64,000 nt of DNA from Lentibacillus siamensis. Lineage in GTDB: Bacteria > Bacillota > Bacilli > Bacillales > Amphibacillaceae. The notes beneath the pieces are model-generated. The model was not told the origin of the DNA and made no database searches. It saw only the letters and a program-made list of their open reading frames with translations. Position numbers and translations under genes: made by a program. The stretch covers positions 1 through 64,000 of the forward strand of contig NZ_BAAADS010000003.1 in NCBI RefSeq assembly GCF_039522605.1, in the 5' to 3' direction. This document shows positions 15,925 through 22,811 of the stretch, piece by piece; position 1 is the first letter of the stretch; each line of letters starts with the position of its first letter.

Positions 15925-16746
15925 ATGGATAAATTTTTTTACGAGTGGGGGAACCGAGATCATCCGACGCTTGTTTTCATGCATGGAGTGGGTGCTACTG
16001 GATTGAGTTTTGGTGATTTGGCACAATATTTAATGAGTGATTTTCATGTAGTTTCATTCGATTTACCCGGACACGGTGGCGCTGCGGCTTTGGATGAAGA
16101 GAAAAGTTATCGTTCAACGCAAATGGCTAAGTGGATTAAAGAAAAACTTGATTTATTAGGTCTATCCGAGATTTATCTTGGGGGTCACTCGTGGGGTGCA
16201 CATCTTGCACTGTATGTTGCAGGATTGTATCCTGAATCGATCACAGGGTTAGTCTTGTTGGATGGCGGATATTTTCAACAAAATCCGGATGGTGAGTCAG
16301 AGGATCAAGTACTTAAAAATGTTGAGGCATTTCATGAATCAGTTCGCTTTCCTTCGCAGGAGGCATTTCTTGAATCTGAAAAAGCTGAATCTCCAAGATG
16401 GTCGCAGGAGATTGAAGCAGCAGCACTAGATCAGGTAACTGAAATTGACGGTGAAATTCGTTTGGTTGTTTCGCCATTTACAGCAAAGGCAATTATCAAG
16501 GGAATTGATCTTGAACCAACGGCGAAGATTTTTGCCAAAGTTCAATCCCCTGCATTATTGTTGCGTAGTACACTTCCTAACGAATTAGAAGGTGAACGCC
16601 AGAAGGCTATAAAACAGCTTATAGAAGGAGTCCCGCAGGCAAAGGTTCAGTCCATTCTAAATACAAGCCATGATATATATCGTGATGCGCCGGAAAAAGT
16701 TACTGCAAAAATAAAAGAGTGGATTCAGCTACGGCTGAACGAGTAG
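15925..16746 (+). CDS. Alpha/beta hydrolase
   Basis: A 273-residue alpha/beta-hydrolase. The oxyanion strand FMHGVGATG is near residue 15, the nucleophile elbow GGHSWGAH places Ser at about 89, and an acid and the catalytic His (NTSHDIY, about 250) follow. I choose ATG 15925, with AGGGGGAGA upstream. The frame is open back to 15799, but that would include the hairpin element. Esterase or lipase-like activity on an unknown ester. No signal peptide, hence cytosolic. Confidence 0.88.
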   Translation: MDKFFYEWGNRDHPTLVFMHGVGATGLSFGDLAQYLMSDFHVVSFDLPGHGGAAALDEEKSYRSTQMAKWIKEKLDLLGLSEIYLGGHSWGAHLALYVAGLYPESITGLVLLDGGYFQQNPDGESEDQVLKNVEAFHESVRFPSQEAFLESEKAESPRWSQEIEAAALDQVTEIDGEIRLVVSPFTAKAIIKGIDLEPTAKIFAKVQSPALLLRSTLPNELEGERQKAIKQLIEGVPQAKVQSILNTSHDIYRDAPEKVTAKIKEWIQLRLNE

Positions 16747-16790
16747 ATATAGGAAGTTAGAATAATATAACTTTATACTGCAATACGAAC

Positions 16791-16815
16791 GGGCGAGAGA
16801 TACGAATATAACTTC
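16791..16815 (+). repeat. Hairpin element, copy 16, degenerate
   Basis: GCAATACGAAC then GGGCGAGAGATACGAATATAA. Left arm and loop are recognisable. The remnant of an acetyltransferase gene begins ten bases later. Confidence 0.5.
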
Positions 16816-16824
16816 TCATGTTCC

Positions 16825-17060
16825 AATTGGGGGAAAGGAATAGCAACATCCGTCGCTAGACTGCTTATTGACTTTGGTTTTAGAGAATTCAACCTCCATC
16901 GAATATATGCAACTTGTGACACTAGAAATATTGGGTCATTAATGGTTTTAGAAAGAGCCGGGATGACCCAGGAAGGGAAAATACGTGAGGACCTATGATA
17001 AAAGATGGTTGGAGAAATTCTTTACTATATAGTGTTTTGGAGTATGAATGGAACAAATAA
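16825..17060 (+). pseudogene. GNAT acetyltransferase remnant, 5'-truncated and frameshifted
   Basis: The sequence starts abruptly at NWGKGIATSVARLLIDFGF (acetyl-CoA loop) and continues NLHRIYATCDTRNIGSLMVL to ERAGMTQEGKIRED. Then one base is missing near 16995, after which MIKDGWRNSLLYSVLEYEW completes a RimJ/RimL-type C-terminus at TAA 17058-17060. About 90 N-terminal residues are missing. The break lies immediately after a hairpin element, as if a neighbouring segment had been joined there. Confidence 0.8.
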
Positions 17061-17085
17061 ATATTATAAAGGTTCTTCAATCATC

Positions 17086-17115
17086 GGGCACTTTCTCTTA
17101 ATAAAGATTGGCGCC
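17086..17115 (+). repeat. Hairpin element, copy 17
   Basis: GGGCAC 17086-17091, loop with TTAATAAAG, right arm GGCGCC 17110-17115. Preceded by GGTTCTTCAATCATC. Confidence 0.6.
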
Positions 17116-17156
17116 AATATCGCATATAAAGGGGTAAAAAGTTAGGAGCTGGGTGT

Positions 17157-18413
17157 GTGATGATTAAAGGAGTATATGAGCTTGTTAGCGAAGAACAGTT
17201 GAAAAAGTATGCAGAACTTGCTGTACGAGCAGGTGTAAATGTGCAAAAGAATCAATTAGTAATTATTCATAGTGACATAAAAAATGTAACGTTTGCACGT
17301 TTAATTCAAACGGCAGCCTATGAGGCGGGGGCTTCAAATGTGGTTATGGATTGGACGGATGAACAGTCGACCAAAGAATTTTATTTAAATGCAGCAGATG
17401 ATGCCATCGATCACTTTCCCAACTGGCAGGATGCACGCTTTAAGGAGTGGGACGAGGCGGGTGCTGCTTACATCCATATTATTTCTGAAAACTTAGATGT
17501 CTTTAAAGATGTTTCTACAGAACGGATGAGTCGCTTCCAAAAGGCCTCTCGCACCAAGTTGAAGGATCATTACGCAAAGGTTAGATCCCACGAGCTACGC
17601 TGGTGTCTTCTGGCTGTCCCGTACTTCGCATGGGCAGCTAAAGTATTTCCTCACTTAAGTAAAGAAGAAGCCCTGCAATCATTATGGCAATTAATCTTAC
17701 AAGGAGCTCGGGCAGATGGAAAAAATCCTATAAAAGACTGGGAAAATCATGACAGAGCCTTCGAGTCCCGAAAAAAGCTTCTAAATGAAAGCCAGTTTGA
17801 AGCCCTGCATTTTACAAATAGCCGAGGAACTGATTTATTAGTCGGCATGCCTAAAAATCACTTCTTTATCGGCGGGGGTGTTATAGATAAAACGGGAATA
17901 CCGTTCTTTCCGAACATCCCCACGGAAGAAATATTCTCCGCTCCCTATAAAAATGGGGTGAATGGCAAACTAGTAGCATCTAAACCGCTTATCTATGGGG
18001 GAAGTGTCATTGATGATTTTTACCTAACCTTTAAAGATGGACGGATTACTGCCTATTATACCGCCACCGGGCAAGAAGCGTTACAAAGTCTCATCGAAAC
18101 AGATGAAGGTTCACATTATCTTGGTGAAATTGCCTTGGTCTCTAACAATTCTCCTCTTTCGCAGGCGGATACTCTCTTTTATAACACCTTGTTTGATGAA
18201 AATACGGCCTGCCATATTGGAATTGGAAACGCCTCCCCTTCCAACCTTCAAAATGGCAGCAACCTATCGGTGAAAGAGTTGAAGGAAGCAGGACTTAATA
18301 CTTCCCTATTGTTAGTCAATGTGACCTTTGGTACCGAAGATATGAAAGTAGTAGGTATTAAAGAAGGTGGAACGGAAGTCCTGCTAATGAAAGATGGTGA
18401 TTTCCAATTCTAA
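17157..18413 (+). CDS. M29-family aminopeptidase-like protein with altered metal site
   Basis: A 418-residue protein full-length for AmpS/AmpII aminopeptidases, two-metal exopeptidases. Recognisable motifs: AELAVRAGVNVQ (about 22), FPNIPTEEIFSAP (about 253, Glu ligand), ETDEGSHYLGE (about 320, Glu ligand) and FYNTLFDENTACHIGIG (about 342-358, His). However the last ligand motif, HVDFMIG in family members as I know them, reads LVNVTFG near residue 385, so His becomes Leu and Asp becomes Asn. Activity is therefore doubtful. GTG 17157 with AGGAG 8 bases upstream; ATG 17160 is an alternative. Flanked by hairpin elements. Confidence 0.85.
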   Translation: MMIKGVYELVSEEQLKKYAELAVRAGVNVQKNQLVIIHSDIKNVTFARLIQTAAYEAGASNVVMDWTDEQSTKEFYLNAADDAIDHFPNWQDARFKEWDEAGAAYIHIISENLDVFKDVSTERMSRFQKASRTKLKDHYAKVRSHELRWCLLAVPYFAWAAKVFPHLSKEEALQSLWQLILQGARADGKNPIKDWENHDRAFESRKKLLNESQFEALHFTNSRGTDLLVGMPKNHFFIGGGVIDKTGIPFFPNIPTEEIFSAPYKNGVNGKLVASKPLIYGGSVIDDFYLTFKDGRITAYYTATGQEALQSLIETDEGSHYLGEIALVSNNSPLSQADTLFYNTLFDENTACHIGIGNASPSNLQNGSNLSVKELKEAGLNTSLLLVNVTFGTEDMKVVGIKEGGTEVLLMKDGDFQF

Positions 18414-18509
18414 TTTGGCTACTCCTTAACAGGTAAGCCAACAATTTGGTGTAACGATAGTGGGGCGATGGTTATTTGCTAGCTTTGGGGTCCCTTAGCA
18501 AATATAGGC

Positions 18510-18562
18510 AGAAAATGACTGTTCCAGAATCGGTCGCTTACTTATCTGAAATAATAAATGCC
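18510..18562 (+). repeat. Hairpin element, copy 18, with long left flank
   Basis: GGCAGAAAATGACTGTTCCAG then GGTCGC (18532-18537) and GAAATAATAAATGCC. The GCAGAAAATGACTGTTCC part matches the flank of copies 3 and 12. Between 18414 and 18632 nothing else is seen. Confidence 0.55.
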
Positions 18563-18632
18563 ACCCTTATTCAGTTAAAAGGGGCGGTTTAATAGGGATT
18601 ATTCCTTGAAGTATACTGCGGGGGGGATTAGT

Positions 18633-18773
18633 GTGAAAATGCCAAAATGTAAATCTTATAACCGGAAGCTTGAGTGGAAAAGAGTCTATACATCATTATG
18701 GTTTCCAAGATGCCAATATTGGGGTCTGTCCTTATCAGGGATTCGCATCCTATTCTGGAAAATATCTTTCTAA
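18633..18773 (+). pseudogene. Possible TIGR04104-type zinc-finger protein remnant
   Basis: GTG 18633 follows a GGGGGGGA stretch and opens a 46-codon frame starting MKMPKCKSYNRKLEWKRVY. This resembles the first finger (C-x2-C...WK) of small zinc-finger proteins, but the second Cys is Tyr. The frame then loses similarity and overlaps the next frame. Low certainty. Confidence 0.35.
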
Positions 18774-18921
18774 CCGATCCAACAAAGTGAGTACGGAAGG
18801 AAATATAGGTGACATGATTGAAGTGTTATACGAACCTTCAACCATATACCCAACACCTATGGATTGGAATCAAGTTTATAATACAAAAATGGATTATTCT
18901 TCTGGACAGAAAGCAGCGTGA
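18670..18921 (+). CDS. Small protein of unknown function (possibly truncated)
   Basis: An 83-codon frame from TTG 18670 with no ribosome site. The residues (CPYQGFASYSGKYLSNRSNK, then IGDMIEVLYEPSTIYPTPMD) look like folded protein rather than random translation. It overlaps the zinc-finger-like frame by about 100 bases, so either one gene is frameshifted or this is the C-terminal part of a gene joined here. I do not recognise the family. Confidence 0.35.
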   Translation: MSGKESIHHYGFQDANIGVCPYQGFASYSGKYLSNRSNKVSTEGNIGDMIEVLYEPSTIYPTPMDWNQVYNTKMDYSSGQKAA

Positions 18922-19200
18922 AGCCTAGTTATAACAATGATAGCTTGTGTTATATTCTTTGTTGTGTAATAAACATTTAATGACAGTTTCGTATTGTCCA
19001 AACTGGATTTCTAACGATTAAGTAACATGAAGATTATTCCAGAATTAGGCGCGTTTAAGAAGTAACTCCGATGATTTAATCGAATAAAGGAGTGTTGACC
19101 TTGATGTACTATATCGTATCGGTACAATTGGATAAGGACTGCCAATCCAATGTGTAGAGTTTACAACAGTTGGTTTACTGCCGGCCTTGGGTAATATATA
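18922..19200. other. Intergenic stretch with last degenerate hairpin element
   Basis: It contains ATTATTCCAGAATTAGGCGCG (ending 19053), a partial copy 19 of the hairpin family. A 17-codon frame at 19104-19157 has a good AAAGGAG site, but what follows (TTVGLLPALGN in another frame) looks like gene debris. No complete gene is seen. Confidence 0.5.
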
Positions 19201-20736
19201 ATGGAGTTTCAAAGAAGAAGAAGAGATGTGAAAGTGCCTATGACTAAAAGAAAGAAAAGCGAATATAGAAAATCAGGAAAAAAAAGCCATCATCCTGAGA
19301 AAAAGTACAGTAGACAGCACCAGGGGCGGGCGAATCGAACGGACGGCAAATCCAAAGGCAAGCTTAAGGCAAACGATGTGCGCCAGCGTAGCCAGAAAAC
19401 CGTAACCGCAGAGGTGACCTGCTCAGGCCTTACCGATGGAGGTAAAGGCATTGTCCAGTGGGAAGGAAAACAGCTTGAAGTAGCTAATCTGTTGCCTGGT
19501 GAAACGGCTGAAGTGAATATTTCTAAGAAAGGACGCTTTTTCGATATAGAGCTGGAGCGGGTGATTAAATCTTCAGAAGTCCGTGTCAATTTACCGCGCT
19601 CATCTTATTACAAGGGCGTGGGCTGTCACATTCAGCACATGAATGAGCATGCCCAAAAGCGTTTCAAACAGAAAATCATAGATGAACTAATGAAGCCTTT
19701 TGGAAAACCAGAGCCAATCATAACCATGGAGTTTCCGTTTTACTACCGTAACAAAAATGTTATGACATTCGGTTTGAATAAAAAAAGGCAGATTATAAGT
19801 GGGCTATACGCTGAAAATACTCATAAGATCATACCAATGGAAAGGTCCATCATCCATGATCAAAAAGCGGATGAGATTATTCAAACCATCAAGGGGATGA
19901 TGAAATCCTTTAAAATGCAGCCTTACAGAGAAGACACTGGGCAGGGCTTTTTGCGACACGTATTGGTGAGGGTTGGAAAAGTCAGTGGGGAAATCATGGT
20001 GGTACTGGTAGTAGCATCACCTATGTTCAAAGGGAAGAATAATTTTGTGAAAGCACTAAGAAAGGCCCATCCAGAAATTACGACCCTCCTGATGAACGTG
20101 AATAAGAGGAATGACAGCATGATTCTAGGCAATCAGGAAAAAGTACTGTTCGGCAAGGGGACCATAACAGATACTCTTTGCGGGCTTAAGTTCGACATCT
20201 CGGCGAAATCCTTCTATCAGATTAATCCAGTCCAGACGGAAAAATTGTATGCAAAGGCTATTGAAATGGCAGAGCTGACTGGAAAGGAAACCGTGGTGGA
20301 TGCCTACTGCGGGATTGGTACGATTGGTCTAATTGCCAGCCAGGAGGCCGGAAAGGTCATTGGCGTGGAGTTGAATAAGGATGCGGTTCGCGATGCTATC
20401 CATAATTCAAAGCGCAACGGCGTGAAAAATGCCCGATTCTATCAGGGAGACGCCGGGGAGTTCATGGTAAAGATGGCAGCACGTGGTGAGAAAGCAGATG
20501 TGGTGATTATGGATCCGCCACGAAGCGGGAGTGACGAAGCGTTCTTGTCCAGCGTGGTGAAGTTGCAGCCGAAGCGGGTAGTGTATGTGTCCTGTAACCC
20601 GGTGACCCAGGCACGGGATTTGAAGTACTTGGTGAAGAACGGCTATGCGGTTGAAGGTATTCAGCCGGTGGATATGTTTCCGCAGACGGTGCATGTGGAA
20701 GCAGTTACAAAATTAGTACTAAAAATGCCTAACTAA
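19201..20736 (+). CDS. rlmD: 23S rRNA (uracil-5-)-methyltransferase, RlmD/RumA type
   Basis: A 511-residue SAM-dependent tRNA/rRNA m5U methyltransferase. The very basic N-terminus (about 1-70) is followed by a TRAM domain (VTCSGLTDGGKGIVQW, about 78-130), a central domain and a Rossmann methyltransferase with VVDAYCGIGTIGL (about 363). The DPPRSG motif is near 438 and the catalytic Cys lies in YVSCNP (about 464). The [4Fe-4S] cysteines usual in RlmD (C-x5-C-G-G-C) are mostly missing: only YKGVGCHIQHM is seen. ATG 19201 has a weak ribosome site; ATG 19240 is possible. It modifies uridines of 23S rRNA. Confidence 0.9.
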   Translation: MEFQRRRRDVKVPMTKRKKSEYRKSGKKSHHPEKKYSRQHQGRANRTDGKSKGKLKANDVRQRSQKTVTAEVTCSGLTDGGKGIVQWEGKQLEVANLLPGETAEVNISKKGRFFDIELERVIKSSEVRVNLPRSSYYKGVGCHIQHMNEHAQKRFKQKIIDELMKPFGKPEPIITMEFPFYYRNKNVMTFGLNKKRQIISGLYAENTHKIIPMERSIIHDQKADEIIQTIKGMMKSFKMQPYREDTGQGFLRHVLVRVGKVSGEIMVVLVVASPMFKGKNNFVKALRKAHPEITTLLMNVNKRNDSMILGNQEKVLFGKGTITDTLCGLKFDISAKSFYQINPVQTEKLYAKAIEMAELTGKETVVDAYCGIGTIGLIASQEAGKVIGVELNKDAVRDAIHNSKRNGVKNARFYQGDAGEFMVKMAARGEKADVVIMDPPRSGSDEAFLSSVVKLQPKRVVYVSCNPVTQARDLKYLVKNGYAVEGIQPVDMFPQTVHVEAVTKLVLKMPN

Positions 20737-20737
20737 A

Positions 20738-21022
20738 ATGAAAGAAGATGACATTCCTGTACTTATGACAACTAGCACCGAAGTCTCGGACTCAACTACT
20801 TATACCTTTTCAGATAAGCTAATAATGTTCTATACCACATCATTAATTGCATTAAGCGTGGGTTATTATGGTTCAAGTATGGCAATGAGTCCTAGAAGGG
20901 ATTTAGGTGAAAAATACAGCAGGTTAGTGCTTGAAGTGCTTCAATTCTCAGATGATGGTGTGAAACTCATGGTTAAAAATGGCTTGATGGAAGAACCACC
21001 TAGAGCATTAGACAGGGAATAG
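20738..21022 (+). pseudogene. DUF3231 protein, C-terminal remnant
   Basis: A 94-codon frame starting one base after the rlmD stop. DIPVLMTTSTEVSDSTTYTF, FYTTSLIALSVGYYGSS, MSPRRDLGEKYSRL and DDGVKLMVKNGLMEEPPRAL match the end of DUF3231 proteins, which are normally about 170 or 330 residues. The N-terminal part is missing and there is no ribosome site. It is probably the end of a gene truncated when its neighbourhood was rearranged. Confidence 0.75.
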
Positions 21023-21025
21023 GAG

Positions 21026-21075
21026 AAGAATCCATTTTGATCAATCTTTTTTTCAAATAGGATTCTTTTTATTTT
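21026..21075 (+). terminator. Terminator after the DUF3231 remnant
   Basis: AAGAATCC (21026-21033) and GGATTCTT (21060-21067), followed by TTTATTTT. Confidence 0.75.
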
Positions 21076-21274
21076 GCCTAATGTTCTGTGGGATATTTTT
21101 GATCAAACTTTAATTAAAACTACAGCTGTTGGGGTCAAAAAAGTGATTGTTCTAATGCATTTGAAATGTTGCATTATTGAAACTTCCATGGGAAAATATC
21201 GTATAAATTTGGAATGGAAGAAATTACGTGACTGATAAAAACTATACAATAGCAGTAAAAGGAGTAACAGATTC

Positions 21275-21715
21275 ATGTCAAAACGTAATCGCGGTTCATT
21301 TCGTGATATGAATATAGTAGAAAAGACGGCAGTAGTTGTTGGAATAGGACTTCTCATTTTCTTTGTTGCTGCCTTTGTATTTGGAATCTATTTCTTTGGC
21401 CTGGCAGGGATTTTTGAACTGCTCGGTGTTCAGTATAAATCTGTTTGGTCATTGCTTGTATTTGTTGTATGTTTTATTTTTCTTGGAATCATTGTCGAAT
21501 TGTTTTCCAAAGCAATTTATAAACTGTCTGTCCGGAATATGACAGGAAAAGTAAATGTGATTATTGTTCGATTCATTATTGAGGGTACATCGAATTTGCT
21601 GGTTTTGTATACCGTCGATGAGTTTTTGAACGGTATGATTCTATCTATGAAAACAGAGATTATTGTTGCCTTTTTGATTGCAGTACTGGAAATTGTTTTT
21701 GATGATAAAAAGTAG
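21275..21715 (+). CDS. YrvL-like membrane regulatory protein
   Basis: A 146-residue protein with four hydrophobic segments (about 14-45, 55-82, 98-115, 125-141). RFRDMN-like start, ELLGVQYKSVWSLLVF and the C-terminal AVLEIVFDDKK resemble YrvL, a small membrane protein linked in B. subtilis to the YvrI/YvrHa sigma factor. AAAAGGAG precedes ATG 21275. No sigma factor gene is nearby, so the role is inferred from similarity only. Confidence 0.65.
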   Translation: MSKRNRGSFRDMNIVEKTAVVVGIGLLIFFVAAFVFGIYFFGLAGIFELLGVQYKSVWSLLVFVVCFIFLGIIVELFSKAIYKLSVRNMTGKVNVIIVRFIIEGTSNLLVLYTVDEFLNGMILSMKTEIIVAFLIAVLEIVFDDKK

Positions 21716-21730
21716 GTTGCTGATAGCGGT

Positions 21731-21760
21731 TATCAAACTGTGACAGGGGCGGGTTTGATA
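21731..21760 (+). repeat. Perfect 8-bp inverted repeat between yrvL-like and GNAT genes
   Basis: TATCAAAC (21731-21738) and GTTTGATA (21753-21760), spacer 14, followed by TAATAAAG. It could be an operator or a weak terminator. A second stem, ACCACC (21822-21827) with GGTGGT around the ribosome site of the GNAT gene (21861-21866), could hide that site. Confidence 0.4.
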
Positions 21761-21873
21761 TAATAAAGTGATGAGATGAGTTTTCCCAAAAGAAAGTAAG
21801 TGTGGAAACATTTTATAAAACCACCCTGACAAACGCTTATTTTTTCCGGGATACAAGGAAGGTGGTGTTTTAC

Positions 21874-22437
21874 ATGAGTATTTTCAAGTACAAACCAGAA
21901 TTAACAGGAGAAAAAATTAAATTGCATCCGGTCCAAGTTGAGGATGTAGAATTTCTTCAACAGTTATTGCTTGATCGCGAGGTAAACATTCTCACCGGAT
22001 CTATTCATTCCAGTGATGAAGAAATTAAGAGTCTTGAGATGGATAGGCTCAAGGAACTTTACGGAAATTGGGCATTGTCAAATGAGCGCACGGTTTTCAT
22101 GATTATCAGGAAGTCTGATGGCGTCATTATCGGTGAGTCTGTACTCAATGACTATGATGCGAAAAATAACAGCTGCAACTTTCGTATTTGGATTGCAGGT
22201 GCTACTGGTAAGGGCTTTGGCACTGAAGCTGTACGGCTTACCATGGCATATGCGTTCGAAGATATAAAACTGCATCGTGTGGAATTGGAAGTATACGATT
22301 TCAATCCGCGGGCACGTCATGTTTATGAAAAAGCAGGGTTTAAACATGAAGGGACAAAGCGGGAAGCGTTAAAGTTTGATGAAGAATGGGTAGATGCGCA
22401 TACAATGTCCATGCTCGATTGGGAAAGGCATATATAG
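21874..22437 (+). CDS. GNAT family acetyltransferase (RimJ/RimL type)
   Basis: A 187-residue acetyltransferase. The core reads FRIWIAGATGKGFGTEAVRL (acetyl-CoA binding, about 106-126), then LHRVELEVYDFNPRARHVYE and KAGFKHEGTKREAL, the C-terminal pattern of ribosomal-protein-type acetyltransferases. AAGGTGG supports ATG 21874. The frame is open back to 21802, but that would place the site inside the gene. Substrate unknown. Confidence 0.85.
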   Translation: MSIFKYKPELTGEKIKLHPVQVEDVEFLQQLLLDREVNILTGSIHSSDEEIKSLEMDRLKELYGNWALSNERTVFMIIRKSDGVIIGESVLNDYDAKNNSCNFRIWIAGATGKGFGTEAVRLTMAYAFEDIKLHRVELEVYDFNPRARHVYEKAGFKHEGTKREALKFDEEWVDAHTMSMLDWERHI

Positions 22438-22464
22438 ATAAGTCGAAAAATTTGCATAAGCTTG

Positions 22465-22493
22465 TTGACTAATCTGTCAGCTAAGCTTATAAT
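22465..22493 (+). promoter_or_regulatory. Sigma-A promoter of the SAM-riboswitch transcript
   Basis: TTGACT (22465-22470), 17-base spacer, TATAAT (22488-22493). Transcription should begin near 22500, about 18 bases before riboswitch stem P1. Confidence 0.8.
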
Positions 22494-22517
22494 ACGTTTT
22501 AACTAAATATTGTTGAT

Positions 22518-22692
22518 TCTTATCAAGAGAGACGGAGGGACTGACCCGTTGATGTCTCAGCAACCAGCAATTATTGTATGGTGCTAATTTCAGAAGAATA
22601 TCTGATATTCTGAAGATGAGATGAATTGATCGTGTTTTATGGAAATATACATGGAATCCTTCTCTCATCTAAGTTTGAGAGGAGGATTTTTT
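22518..22692 (+). promoter_or_regulatory. SAM-I riboswitch with terminator
   Basis: The conserved S-box core is present: AGAGAGACGGAGGGACTGAC, CCGTTGATG, CAGCAACC and GGTGCTAATTTC. P1 pairs TCTTATC (22518-22524) with GATGAGA (22615-22621). The terminator is AATCCTTCTCTCA (22655-22667) with TGAGAGGAGGATT (22676-22688), then a T-run to 22692. The antiterminator alternative AGATGAGA (22614-22621) pairs with TCTCATCT (22663-22670) exactly. SAM binding should switch off the downstream symporter. Confidence 0.95.
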
Positions 22693-22763
22693 ATGTATGT
22701 TACTTTATTTTTAAATAGACTATTCTTATTGGTTTAATAAATTTAATTTTATGGAGGTATATC

Positions 22764-22811
22764 GTGAGTACGATTACTTCTTCAAATGATACGGAGGTGC
22801 ATGGATCATGA
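22764..22811 (+). CDS. 15-residue leader peptide overlapping the symporter start
   Basis: GTG 22764 lies 6 bases after GGAGG (22753-22757), and the frame MSTITSSNDTEVHGS ends in the ATGA that starts the symporter. A translated upstream frame ending exactly at the next start suggests translational coupling. It is polar, so it is not a membrane subunit. It may be a remnant of a longer small accessory protein. Confidence 0.45.
   Translation: MSTITSSNDTEVHGS

Noticed and set aside
4079..19057. Classical integron attC sites
   Set aside because: The elements do not show paired GTTRRRY/RYYYAAC core sites and no tyrosine recombinase is in the window; I keep only the analogy of layout.
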